A stretch of DNA of 64,000 nt from Mycolicibacterium sp. MU0053 (lineage in GTDB: Bacteria; Actinomycetota; Actinomycetes; Mycobacteriales; Mycobacteriaceae): the NCBI RefSeq assembly GCF_963378095.1, contig NZ_OY726397.1:310001-374000 (forward strand), written 5' to 3'. The notes under the pieces were generated by a model, which was not told where the DNA came from, did no database searches, and was given only the letters and a program-made list of their open reading frames with translations. Of this stretch, positions 29,440 to 38,249 are shown in pieces. The translations under genes were made by a program, and so were the position numbers. Numbering within the stretch: position 1 is the stretch's first letter; each line of letters opens with the position of its first letter.

Positions 29440-31025
29440 CCCGCGGCGGCGTCCGCCGGCTCCGGGGTCTCGGCCAGCTTGATCGGCCGCGCCAGCTGCG
29501 TCGGTGCGACGCGCCCGCGCAGTTCCACGATCTCGCCGACGTTCCAGGCCAGCGCCTCGGAGTCCAGCGCGCCGCTGACCGCCTGCGCGGAGGCCAGCAC
29601 GCGGCCCTCCTCGTGCTTGGCCAGTTCGGTCAGCCGCGCGGCCTCGTTGACCGGGTCGCCGATCACGGTGTACTCGAAGCGGGCCCGGGCGCCGATGTGT
29701 CCGGCGATCGCGCGGCCCGCGGAGACCCCGATGCCGAATTCGGCGCTGCCGAGGACCGGCAGCAACTCGTCGTGCAGGCCGCGCGCGGCGGCCAGCGCGG
29801 CGCCGTAGGCGTCGGGATGCTCGATCGGCGCGCCGAAGATGCACAACGCCGCGTCACCCTGGAACTTGTTGACGAAGCCGCCGTGCTTGGCGACCGTGCC
29901 CACCACCACGCGGAAGAACTCGTTGAGCAGGTTCACCACCTCGCTGGGTGGACGGGTCGAGGCCAGCTGCGTCGATCCCACCAGGTCGACGAACAGGACC
30001 GCGACATCGCGTTCCTGACCGCCCAGTTCGGTGCCGCGCTCCAGGGCGCGCCGCGCCACGTCCTCGCCGACGTAGCGGCCGAACAGGTCGCGCAGCCGCT
30101 GGCGTTCGGACAGGTCGCGGACCATGTCGTTGAATCCGGCCTGCAGCAGCCCGAGTTCGCTGGCGTCGTAGATCTGCATGTGCGCGTTGTAGTTACCGCG
30201 CTGCACCTCGCCGAGCGCCCACCGCAGCTGCCGCAGCGGGTCGGCGATCGACATGGCGGCCAGGACGGTGCCGGCCAGCCCGATTCCCAGCGCGGCCAGC
30301 GCCATCAGCAGGATCGGGGTGAACAACTGATCGGCGGAGGTCTGCAGGATCGCGAACTTGCTCGCGACGATGGACAGCACGATCGCCAGCAGCGGCACCC
30401 CGGTGCCGAGCGCCCACGTCAGCAGCAGCCGCAGGATGACCCCGGGCGCCCGGAAGTTCTCGGGCGATCCGCTGCGCAACGCGGCCACGGCGACGGGCCG
30501 CAGGGTCCGTTCGGACTGCAGGTAGCCGATGATCGCCGTCGCGGCGGCACCCAACCCGGTCGCGACCGCCAGCACCGGGGCCGAGTGGCCGGCCACCGGC
30601 CAGGCGGCGGCGATGAACACGACGCCCCCCAGGCACCAGTTGGTCAGGCTGATCGCGGTGCGGTAGATCGGCATCCGCAGCGCGCGCACCCGCGCCAGGT
30701 CGGTGGCCACCGGGTCGGAGTCCGACAGCAGGCCGTCCCGGCGCTGCCACCGGAACACCGGCACCAGCAGTCGCAGGCTGACGTAGGCGCCGATGCCGAA
30801 CGAGATCAAGAGGTAGCCCACGAAGATCGCGAGATTGAGCTGCGGCAGGTCCTGCAGCTGGATGCGGTCCTGCGTGGGCAGGCCGAACCGCAGGAAACTC
30901 AGGACGAACAGGGCGCCGATGATGTCGGCCTGCACCATCCCGAGCGTGAAGACCGGCCATGGGGTGCGCACGACCCAACGGACGAATGCACCCATTCGCC
31001 CGGGCGTTACCTCCCCAGTGGTCAC
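29436..31025 (-). CDS. membrane class III adenylate cyclase (Rv3645 type)
   Basis: About 529 residues from the GTG at 31025; a TTG ten codons upstream and an ATG at 30995 are alternatives. Six hydrophobic segments form a membrane region, followed by a HAMP domain (around SIADPLRQLRWALGEVQRGN) and a catalytic domain. Metal-binding Asp is in VLFVDLVGST, the adenine-selecting Lys in NKFQGDAALCIFG, and the transition-state Asn in GDPVNEAARL. The catalytic residues are complete, so it should make cAMP. M. tuberculosis Rv3645 is a main cAMP source and is linked to fatty-acid and drug tolerance. Together with crp this supplies both ends of a cAMP pathway. Confidence 0.93.
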
Positions 31026-31130
31026 CCGTTCACCGTATCCGGCAAGGGCGGCCAATCCGAACCGTTGCCGTGGCCGGTTCTGTGACCGCGAAGTCGGCGA
31101 TGTCGCCGGTGAGCACTAGTCTTGCCGGTG

Positions 31131-32345
31131 ATGTCCGGGGTTTTTGCACGCTTGGTGGGCCAACACACGGTCGAAGCCGAACTCGTCGCGGCCGCGCGGG
31201 CCGCGCGGGGTGACGCGATTCACAGCGCTGCGAGCGGTCCGTCGATGACACACGCGTGGTTGTTCACCGGTCCGCCCGGGTCGGGGCGCTCGGTGGCGGC
31301 GCTGTGCTTCGCCGCCGCGCTGCAGTGCACCGGCGAGGGGGTGCCGGGCTGCGGCGAGTGCCGGGACTGTACGACGGCGATGGCCGGCACGCACGCCGAT
31401 GTCCGGCGGGTGATCCCGGAGGGGCTGTCGATCGGGGTGAGCGAGATGCGGGCGATCGTGCAGATCGCCTCGCGGCGACCGAGCACCGCGCGCTGGCAGA
31501 TCGTGGTGATCGAGGACGCGGACCGACTCACCGAAGGCGCGGCCAACGCGCTGCTGAAGGTGGTCGAAGAACCGCCGCCGTCGACGGTGTTCCTGCTGTG
31601 CGCGCCCTCGGTGGATCCCGAGGACATCGCGATCACGCTGCGCTCACGGTGCCGCCACGTCGCGCTGGTGACCCCGGGGGTCGACGCGATCGCCCAGGTC
31701 CTGATGGACTCCGACGGGCTGGGCGCCGACGACGCCCGCTGGGCCGCCTCGGTCAGCGGCGGTCACGTGGGGCGCGCGCGCCGGTTGGCCACCGATCCGG
31801 AGGCCCGGGAGCGCCGCAAGCGCGCGCTCGGCCTGGCGCGCGACGCCGCGACCCCGTCGCGGGCCTACGCCGCGGCCGAGGAACTGGTCGCCGCCGCCGA
31901 GGCCGAGGCCAAGGCGCTGACCGAAGACCGCAACGAAGTCGAAACCGACGAACTGCGCACCGCGTTGGGCGCCGGTGGCACGGGCAAGGGCACCGCGGGC
32001 ACCATGCGCGGCGCCGCCGGTGCCATCAAGGAACTGGAAAAGCGGCAGAAGTCCCGTCACACCCGGGCCTCGCGCGATGCGCTGGATCGCGCCCTGATCG
32101 ACCTGGCGAGCTATTTTCGCGATGCGCTGCTGGTGTCGACCGGCAGCGGCGGGGTCACGCCGAATCATCCGGACATGGCCGAGCGGATCGCGGCGATGGC
32201 CGCCCACGCGTCCCCGGACCGGTTGTTGCGTTGCATCGAGGCGGTGCTGCAATGCCGCGAGGCCCTGGCGGTCAACGTGAAGCCGAAATTCGCGGTCGAT
32301 GCCATGGTGGCCTCGGTGGGTCAGGCACTGCGTAGCGACCTGTAG
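31131..32345 (+). CDS. holB: DNA polymerase III delta' subunit
   Basis: A 404-residue clamp-loader subunit. It starts MSGVFARLVGQHTVEAEL. The P-loop-like segment is FTGPPGSGRSVAA, where the Walker lysine is arginine, as is usual for delta'. Zinc-module cysteines are in GCGECRDC, and LLKVVEEPPPSTVF with SRCRHV marks the AAA+ core. The start is the ATG at 31131; the TTG three codons upstream is less likely. A tRNA gene follows 28 bases after the stop. Confidence 0.93.
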   Translation: MSGVFARLVGQHTVEAELVAAARAARGDAIHSAASGPSMTHAWLFTGPPGSGRSVAALCFAAALQCTGEGVPGCGECRDCTTAMAGTHADVRRVIPEGLSIGVSEMRAIVQIASRRPSTARWQIVVIEDADRLTEGAANALLKVVEEPPPSTVFLLCAPSVDPEDIAITLRSRCRHVALVTPGVDAIAQVLMDSDGLGADDARWAASVSGGHVGRARRLATDPEARERRKRALGLARDAATPSRAYAAAEELVAAAEAEAKALTEDRNEVETDELRTALGAGGTGKGTAGTMRGAAGAIKELEKRQKSRHTRASRDALDRALIDLASYFRDALLVSTGSGGVTPNHPDMAERIAAMAAHASPDRLLRCIEAVLQCREALAVNVKPKFAVDAMVASVGQALRSDL

Positions 32346-32373
32346 ACTCTCCTGCGCCCGGGCAACCGGGCAC

Positions 32374-32449
32374 GCCGCCCTAGCTCAGTCGGTAGAGCAA
32401 TTCACTCGTAATGAATAGGTCAGGAGTTCGATTCTCCTGGGCGGCTCCA
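32374..32449 (+). tRNA. tRNA-Thr (anticodon CGU)
   Basis: The cloverleaf is complete. Acceptor GCCGCCC pairs with GGGCGGC, the D arm is GCTC...GAGC, the anticodon stem is ATTCA/TGAAT with loop CTCGTAA (anticodon CGT, reading ACG), and the T arm is AGGAG-TTCGATT-CTCCT. A CCA is encoded at 32447-32449. The position after holB matches M. tuberculosis. Confidence 0.97.
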
Positions 32450-32461
32450 CGTGAACGTGCC

Positions 32462-32851
32462 TCAGATCTGATGTTCTCGGCTGAAGGCCTTCAGCGCCGC
32501 GTGCTTGGCGGTGTTGGCCGCCGGGAAGCCGGCGTAGCCGGAGCTGTGGTAGACGACCTCGGCCAGTTCGTCCTCGGTCAGGCCGTTCTGCAGGGCGATC
32601 TGGAAGTGTGACTCCAGCTCCTGCTCGGCGCCCAGCGCGATCAGGATGCCCAGGGTGAGCAGGCTGCGGTCCCGTCGGGACAGTCCCTCGCGGCTCCACA
32701 GTCGACCGAAGATGCCCTCGATGCCGATTTCCATCAACTCGGAGGCGAAGCCGGTGCCGAAGCTGACCTTCTCATTAGGCAGGTTCTCCGGCAGGACGCC
32801 GGGCAGCATTTCGCGGAACACGTTCAGGCCCTCGTCGCGCAAGTTAGTCAT
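32462..32851 (-). CDS. carboxymuconolactone decarboxylase family protein, 129 aa
   Basis: A small all-helical protein of the PcaC/AhpD superfamily. The family segment reads RDRSLLTLGILIALGAEQEL, with HFQIALQNGLTEDELAEVVYH. It contains no CxxC pair, so it is not an AhpD-type peroxidase, and it is nearer to 4-carboxymuconolactone decarboxylases. No protocatechuate genes lie nearby, so the function is open. It ends 12 bases from the convergent tRNA-Thr gene and is the last gene of the long minus-strand run that starts at 42154. Confidence 0.88.
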   Translation of the reverse strand: MTNLRDEGLNVFREMLPGVLPENLPNEKVSFGTGFASELMEIGIEGIFGRLWSREGLSRRDRSLLTLGILIALGAEQELESHFQIALQNGLTEDELAEVVYHSSGYAGFPAANTAKHAALKAFSREHQI

Positions 32852-32872
32852 ACGAACTACTCTGACACAGCC

Positions 32873-34603
32873 TCAGCGCCTGGGCGCGAGGTGGCCCACC
32901 GGCCCCGAGGCCAGGCACACCGACAGCGCGGCGGTCTGCGCCTGCGCCGTGATGGACCCGCCGGCGCCGGATAGCCGCACGTAGACGCGGTTGAGGCCCG
33001 GTCGCACCGGCACCCGCACCTCGGTGCCCTCATCGAGGGTCATGGTCATCGAGCCGTCGCTGTTGGCCAGGTAGTTGATCTCGGCGGTCCATTCCGCGGG
33101 CAACAACGGCCCGTCCAGCGGCATCTGCACCGGCTGGTCGGGCTGGGTGAGATATCCGCAGTGCGGGGTGGGGCCGGGTAGCACCGTTCGCACCCAGGTG
33201 ACGTTCGCGTCGACGACGTGTCCGCCGGCATCCAGCATGCGTAATTCCGTTGTGGAGGAGTCGAATTCGGGTCGGTCCGGCAACAGCGCGAACATGTGGC
33301 TGGCCAGGTTCTCCGGCCAGGCCATCCGCTGCAGAATCAGTGGATCGACCTCCTGATCCAGCAGCGGTGCCGACGACTCCGATTGCGCGACAGCCAGACT
33401 CGCCCGAGCGGTCTGCAGATAGGACTTGGTCGGATTGTCGCGCCAGCTGGTGAGGAAGGTCGCCGTCGAGTACAGGCTGCTGGCGACGAACAGCACCGCC
33501 GCGGCGGCCGTCGCGATGCTGCGCGTCCTGGAGGCGTCCAACCAGGCCGCGCCGGGACGATTCGGCGCGCTCAGTCCGACCGCGGCCAACAGGGCCGCCA
33601 CCACCACCAGATCCGGCAGATAGCGCAGCGTCTGCGCCAGTTCCAGCGCCGTGAACTGTGAGGACCGCATCAGGTAGATCGGGATCTGGCAGGCCACCGC
33701 GTAACCGAGGGCGACCGCCCACACCGGGCCGATCCGTTGTTTACGGATCAGCGAGACCGCCAGCACGACGGCCAGCGCCACCCAGCCCAGCGCCATCACC
33801 GTCGTCGGCGGGACCCCCCAGGGGGAGGCCGGGGCCCACCGCTGCCATTCCCACGGGCCACCCACCAGGCCCGGCACGATGCCGTGCGTGAATGAGCGCC
33901 GCAGCAGATCCCACGTCATGGCCAGATCGGAACTCCACCGCTGCTGGTCGACCACCACCAGGTACAGCCCGACCCAGGCCGCGGTCAACGCCAGGGCGGC
34001 CGCCCACAACCGCAGGCCGCGGCGCCAGACCGTGCGGATCGGCTGGTGCTCGCCCTGGACGTGCGCCAGCAGCACCGCGACGGTGAACGCCACGAACGGG
34101 ATGACGGCGGCCTTCTCGAAGAACAGCAGACCGCCGAGGAACATCGCGGCTCCGGTGACCGCATACCGTTGCCGTCCGGTGCGTACCAACAGGATCGCGT
34201 CCGCGCACACCCAGGCGAGCGCGGCCAGCATCGGCAGGGAGTTCAACCCGGCCGCCCACCAGGCGTAGCCCGGCACGCCCAGCGGCGTGAACAGTGCGAA
34301 GGTCAGCGGGATCAACAGCACCGGCCGCCAACCCAGGATCACCCGCAGCGCCCGCAGCAGCGCCAGCGAGGCCAGTACCTGCAACAGCACCAGCGACAGG
34401 GCCGGTCCGAACCAGTTCAGCGGGGCCAACCGGGTGATCAGGCCCCCCAGTAGGAACCCGCCCGGCATCACGTGGCCGTCGTGGTCGTCGAAGAGGTAGC
34501 CCGGCGACAGCAGGTGCTGGGTGCCGGCGCGTCCCACCAGGATCAGATCGTCCCAATAGAAGTAGCCGCCGAACGCCAGCACCGCCCGGACCGCAAGCGC
34601 CAC
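32873..34603 (-). CDS. polytopic membrane protein, GT-C glycosyltransferase-like (Rv3635 type)
   Basis: A protein of at least 576 residues with about eleven membrane helices in the first 430 and a soluble C-terminal domain of about 170. After the first helix the motif GGYFYWDDLILVGRAG places two aspartates on the outer face, as in GT-C lipid-phosphosugar transferases. The C-terminal domain is beta-rich (TEVRVPVRPGLNRVYVRLSG). The GTG at 34603 would remove part of helix 1, so the true start is probably upstream, overlapping the galE end, where I find only a TTG at 34771. The likely role is sugar transfer to an envelope polymer outside the membrane. Confidence 0.75.
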   Translation of the reverse strand: MALAVRAVLAFGGYFYWDDLILVGRAGTQHLLSPGYLFDDHDGHVMPGGFLLGGLITRLAPLNWFGPALSLVLLQVLASLALLRALRVILGWRPVLLIPLTFALFTPLGVPGYAWWAAGLNSLPMLAALAWVCADAILLVRTGRQRYAVTGAAMFLGGLLFFEKAAVIPFVAFTVAVLLAHVQGEHQPIRTVWRRGLRLWAAALALTAAWVGLYLVVVDQQRWSSDLAMTWDLLRRSFTHGIVPGLVGGPWEWQRWAPASPWGVPPTTVMALGWVALAVVLAVSLIRKQRIGPVWAVALGYAVACQIPIYLMRSSQFTALELAQTLRYLPDLVVVAALLAAVGLSAPNRPGAAWLDASRTRSIATAAAAVLFVASSLYSTATFLTSWRDNPTKSYLQTARASLAVAQSESSAPLLDQEVDPLILQRMAWPENLASHMFALLPDRPEFDSSTTELRMLDAGGHVVDANVTWVRTVLPGPTPHCGYLTQPDQPVQMPLDGPLLPAEWTAEINYLANSDGSMTMTLDEGTEVRVPVRPGLNRVYVRLSGAGGSITAQAQTAALSVCLASGPVGHLAPRR

Positions 34604-34649
34604 CCCGATCAGGGCGACTGCGACCAGGGCGACGCGGGACTGCGCAGCG

Positions 34650-35627
34650 TTAGCCCGGATACGCGTCTCCGGCCTGCCGGCGAGCCTGCCACGCGGAGGC
34701 CACCATGTCGGTGATGGTGTGGCGCATCTGCCAGTCCAGGTCGCGGGCGGCCAACTCCCCGGCGGCGACAATCCGCGCGGGGTCCCCGGGCCGCCGGTCG
34801 GCGACCTCCGGTTCGAAGTCGACGCCGGTGACCGAGCGGATGGCGGTCATGATCTCGCGGACCGACGTCCCGGCCCCGCTGCCGAGGTTGTAGACCGGCT
34901 CGACCGGCAGACCCTCGTCCAGTCGGCGGGCGGCCGCGACGTGGGCCAGCGCCAGATCGGCGACGTGGACGTAGTCGCGCACGCAGGTGCCGTCCGCGGT
35001 CGGATAGTCCGCGCCGTTGATGCGCGGCGTCTGGCCGCGGTGCAACATCTCGAACACCTTGGGGAACAGGTTGAATGGGCTGACGTCGAACAGTTCGCTG
35101 GAGCCGGACCCGACCACGTTGAAGTATCGCAGGCTGGTGTGGCGCAGCCCGGTGGCGGCACCGACGTCGCGCAGCAGCCATTCGCCGATCAGTTTGCTTT
35201 CGCCGTACGGCGACTCCGGCGCGGTGGGGGTGGTCTCGTCGACGAGGTCGGTGTCCGGGGTGCCGTAGGTGGCGGCGCTGGACGAGAAAACGAACTTGTC
35301 GATCCCGGCGGCTGTCACTTCCTCCAGCAGGGTGACCATCGCCGACACGTTCTGGCGGTAGGTGTGCAGCGGCCGGCGCACGGATTCGCCGGCGTACTTG
35401 TATCCGGCGATGTGGATGACCCCGGTCACCCGATGGAATTCGAGTATCAAGCGCACGGTGTCGGCGTCGAGCAGATTCGCCGGCACCAGCGGGACGTCGC
35501 CGGGCAGGAACTGGGCCAGGCCGGTGGACAGATCGTCGATCACGACCACGGCTACGTCGGCCTCCCGTAATGCGCGCACCACATGGGAGCCGATGTAGCC
35601 GGCGCCGCCAGTCACAAGCCAGGTCAT
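34650..35627 (-). CDS. galE: UDP-glucose 4-epimerase-type NAD-dependent epimerase
   Basis: A 325-residue extended short-chain dehydrogenase. The NAD motif is TGGAGYIGSH, the catalytic serine segment is FSSSAATYGTP, and the Tyr-Lys pair is in PYGESKLIGE. RYFNVVGSG and CVRDYVHVADLA are typical of GalE proper. The sequence is unlike the atypical GalE1 (Rv3634c) of M. tuberculosis, and it reads in the opposite relative direction. It supplies UDP-galactose or a similar epimer. It lies between the flippase-like and GT-C-like genes with 25 bases or less of spacing, which suggests it feeds the same envelope product. Confidence 0.93.
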   Translation of the reverse strand: MTWLVTGGAGYIGSHVVRALREADVAVVVIDDLSTGLAQFLPGDVPLVPANLLDADTVRLILEFHRVTGVIHIAGYKYAGESVRRPLHTYRQNVSAMVTLLEEVTAAGIDKFVFSSSAATYGTPDTDLVDETTPTAPESPYGESKLIGEWLLRDVGAATGLRHTSLRYFNVVGSGSSELFDVSPFNLFPKVFEMLHRGQTPRINGADYPTADGTCVRDYVHVADLALAHVAAARRLDEGLPVEPVYNLGSGAGTSVREIMTAIRSVTGVDFEPEVADRRPGDPARIVAAGELAARDLDWQMRHTITDMVASAWQARRQAGDAYPG

Positions 35628-35652
35628 GACCGCCGATGCTACCGATGGGCAC

Positions 35653-36906
35653 TCAGCCCCGGCTGCCCGCCGCCAGCGCGAACAGGTGCACGGCGATGCC
35701 GACCACCGGCCCGCACAGCAGCGCGATGACCGTGCGTGTTTCCAGCGGCAGCGGCAACGTCAGCACCCCGGCGGCGACGACGGTCGCCCCCACCCACCCC
35801 ACCGAGTAGGCGCGATGCAGCGCCGCCGCCACGGTCGCGGCGCCGGTGACGGTCAGCACCGCGATCGCCACGGCGCCCGCGGTCAGCCAGGCGAGCAGCC
35901 CGCCGGTGGTGACGTAGTCGGGTCCGAAGCCGACCCGCAGCAGCCACGGCCCGGCGCCCCACGCGAGCCCGACGCCCACCGCACCGATCACCGTGACGAT
36001 CGCGATGGGCGCCAGCAGGGCCCGGAGCCGGCGTTGCCGCTGGTCGACGAAGTACGCGATCAGGTTGCCCTGCATCGCGGTCAGCGGGACCAACAGCGGC
36101 GCGCGGGTAAGGGTGACCGCCAGGATCACCACGCCGCCGGTGGCGCCGAGGTCACCCGAGGTGGCCTGCAGCAGCACCGGGAAGCCCATGACCAGGATGG
36201 CGCTGGCGCCCGCGGCGGCGATCGCGTGCGAGGCGCCGCGCAGGAAGCTGCCGGTGTCCTGGTGGGCGACCAGGGCCGCGGTGGCCCGGGCCACGGGCGA
36301 GGCCGCGAGCAGCAGCAGCCAAGCCATCGCGCCGCCCACGGTGGCCCACAGGAAGCCGACCAGGCCCCAGCCCACCAGCACGGTGGCCCCGGCGATCAGC
36401 ACCCGGGTCACCGCGTCGGTCACCATCAGGGCGCCGTATTGCGACCAGTGGTTGGCGCCGGCGAGCATGCCCAGCAGGGTGGCGTGCAGGCAGAACCCGG
36501 CCAGTCCGACCGCGAGCAGAATCACGGAGAGCCAACGGGATTCCACGAAGACATGCGAGGACCACAGCGTCGCGGTGGCGACGATCGCCGCCGCCGACAA
36601 CACCCCGACGATGGCGGCCACCCGCAGCGGCCGCGTGATCGGACGGTGCTCGGGCAGCACCGTGCGCGCCATCCGGATCTCGCGGGTGCTCTGCTGCAAC
36701 AACCCGTTGGCCGCGCCGGTCACCAGCCCGAACGCGCCCCAGAACACGGCGAACACCGAGAAGCCGGCCGGGTCCAGATCGCTCGCGGCCAGGTACAGCA
36801 CCGCGTACCCGCACACCGCGGTGACGGCGGTCGCGACACCCACCCGGGCCACCCCACTGCGGGCGATGGGCCCGGCGGGCCCGGTGGGTACCGCGGCGTC
36901 GGTCAC
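35653..36906 (-). CDS. polysaccharide-flippase-like polytopic membrane protein (Rv3630 type)
   Basis: A 417-residue integral membrane protein with about 12 predicted helices, of the MATE/Wzx-like (MOP) appearance: FAVFWGAFGLVTGAANGLLQ near helix 2 and paired six-helix halves. The start is the GTG at 36906, overlapping the aminopeptidase stop by four bases. In M. tuberculosis the homologue sits beside polyprenol-phosphate glycosyltransferases. The likely role is flipping a lipid-linked envelope precursor; the substrate is unknown. Confidence 0.82.
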   Translation of the reverse strand: MTDAAVPTGPAGPIARSGVARVGVATAVTAVCGYAVLYLAASDLDPAGFSVFAVFWGAFGLVTGAANGLLQQSTREIRMARTVLPEHRPITRPLRVAAIVGVLSAAAIVATATLWSSHVFVESRWLSVILLAVGLAGFCLHATLLGMLAGANHWSQYGALMVTDAVTRVLIAGATVLVGWGLVGFLWATVGGAMAWLLLLAASPVARATAALVAHQDTGSFLRGASHAIAAAGASAILVMGFPVLLQATSGDLGATGGVVILAVTLTRAPLLVPLTAMQGNLIAYFVDQRQRRLRALLAPIAIVTVIGAVGVGLAWGAGPWLLRVGFGPDYVTTGGLLAWLTAGAVAIAVLTVTGAATVAAALHRAYSVGWVGATVVAAGVLTLPLPLETRTVIALLCGPVVGIAVHLFALAAGSRG

Positions 36907-38249
36907 AACTCCGGGACCGCGGTCGAGTACAGCCACGCCTGCCACAGCGGACGCAGCGAGACCTCGGCATACTGCGCCGCCAACCCGGTGAAGTCGTCGG
37001 TGACGACCGTGGCGTGCCGGTACCGCGCGGCCCAATCACGAAGCAGTTCAAAGAATTTCTTGTCGCCGAGCGCGGCGCGCAGCGCATGCAGGGTCAGCGC
37101 GCCGCGCTTGTAGACGCGGTCGTCGAACATGTCCTTGGGGCCCGGATCGGCCAACAGTAGATCCTGCGGCGAATTGCGCAACCGATCGTGGTAATGCCGT
37201 GCCCACTGCTCGGTGCTGCGCCCGCCGGCCGCTTCCGACCACAGCCATTCGGCGTAGCAGGCGAAGCCCTCGTGCAGCCAGATGTCGCGCCAGCGCCGCG
37301 CCGTGACGCTGTTGCCGAACCACTGGTGTGCCAATTCGTGGGCGATCAACCGCTCGGAGCTGCCCGTGCCGTCGCAGTGGTTGGCGCCGAATATCGAAAT
37401 CCCCTGCGCCTCCAAGGGAATCTCGAGTTCGTCGTCGGTGACGACAACGGTGTAGCCGCCGGCCAACGGGTAGGGGCCGAACAGCTTCTCGAACAGCTTC
37501 ATCATCTGCGGTTGCTTGGCGAAGTCGTGGTCGAAGTTGCTCTTCAGCCGTTCGGGCAGCGCCGCCTGCATCGGCACGTCGGACTTGGGGAGGTGGTGCA
37601 CCGAGTAGTCACCGATCTGCAGGGTGGCCAGGTACGTCGAGGTCGGCTCGGGCAACTCGTAGGTCCACGTGGTCATGCCGGCGCGGACGCGGCGAGACAG
37701 CAACTCGCCGTTGGCAATCGCGCGGTAGGGGCTGTCGGTGCTGACCTGGATCCGGTAGCTTGCCTTCGAGCTGGGGTGATCGTCGCAGGGGAACCAGGAG
37801 GTCGCCCCGTTGGGCTGGCCGGCCACCAGCACACCGTTGGTGAGTTCCTCGAAACCGACTTCGCCCCAAGGGGTTCGGATGGGCCTGGGATTACCGCCGT
37901 AGCGGACGGCGATGTGCAGGGCCGCACCGGCCGGCAGCACGTCGCCCAGCGTGATGTCGAGCTTGCCCTTGGACCGGCTGAAGCCCCGCGGGCGCCGGCC
38001 GTTGACGGTGACCTTCGAGACGGTCAGGGCGTCGGAGAGGTCGAGGGAGAACGTGCGCAGCGCAGCCAGGGTGGCCGCGGTGATCGTCGCCGATCCGGCC
38101 AGTCGGTTGGCCGCGACCTTGTACTCGAGATCGAGTTCGTAGCGCGATACCCGATAGCCGAAGTTGCCGGAGCCGGGCAGATAGGGATCGATCACCGGCG
38201 GTGTGGCCGGGGCCCGCCGTTTGCCGTTGCTGTTCTTGGCCTTCGTCAT
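36903..38249 (-). CDS. M1-family zinc aminopeptidase, 448 aa
   Basis: A short gluzincin aminopeptidase. The zinc motif is IAHELAHQWFGNSV (about residue 300), with the third ligand in WLHEGFACYAEWLW. The aminopeptidase exopeptidase box is present as LEAQGISIFGANH (usually GxMEN), a deviation typical of this M1 branch. It lacks the C-terminal helical domain of PepN (usual length about 850). No signal peptide is seen. The start is ATG 38249, overlapping the stop of the Pls-like gene (ATGA). Tight coupling to an amino-acid-activating enzyme suggests a role in trimming its product. Confidence 0.9.
   Translation of the reverse strand: MTKAKNSNGKRRAPATPPVIDPYLPGSGNFGYRVSRYELDLEYKVAANRLAGSATITAATLAALRTFSLDLSDALTVSKVTVNGRRPRGFSRSKGKLDITLGDVLPAGAALHIAVRYGGNPRPIRTPWGEVGFEELTNGVLVAGQPNGATSWFPCDDHPSSKASYRIQVSTDSPYRAIANGELLSRRVRAGMTTWTYELPEPTSTYLATLQIGDYSVHHLPKSDVPMQAALPERLKSNFDHDFAKQPQMMKLFEKLFGPYPLAGGYTVVVTDDELEIPLEAQGISIFGANHCDGTGSSERLIAHELAHQWFGNSVTARRWRDIWLHEGFACYAEWLWSEAAGGRSTEQWARHYHDRLRNSPQDLLLADPGPKDMFDDRVYKRGALTLHALRAALGDKKFFELLRDWAARYRHATVVTDDFTGLAAQYAEVSLRPLWQAWLYSTAVPEL

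Noticed and set aside
34650..35627. Assignment of this epimerase to GalE1 (Rv3634c)
   Set aside because: The motifs are those of a true UDP-glucose 4-epimerase, and its orientation relative to neighbours differs from Rv3634c.
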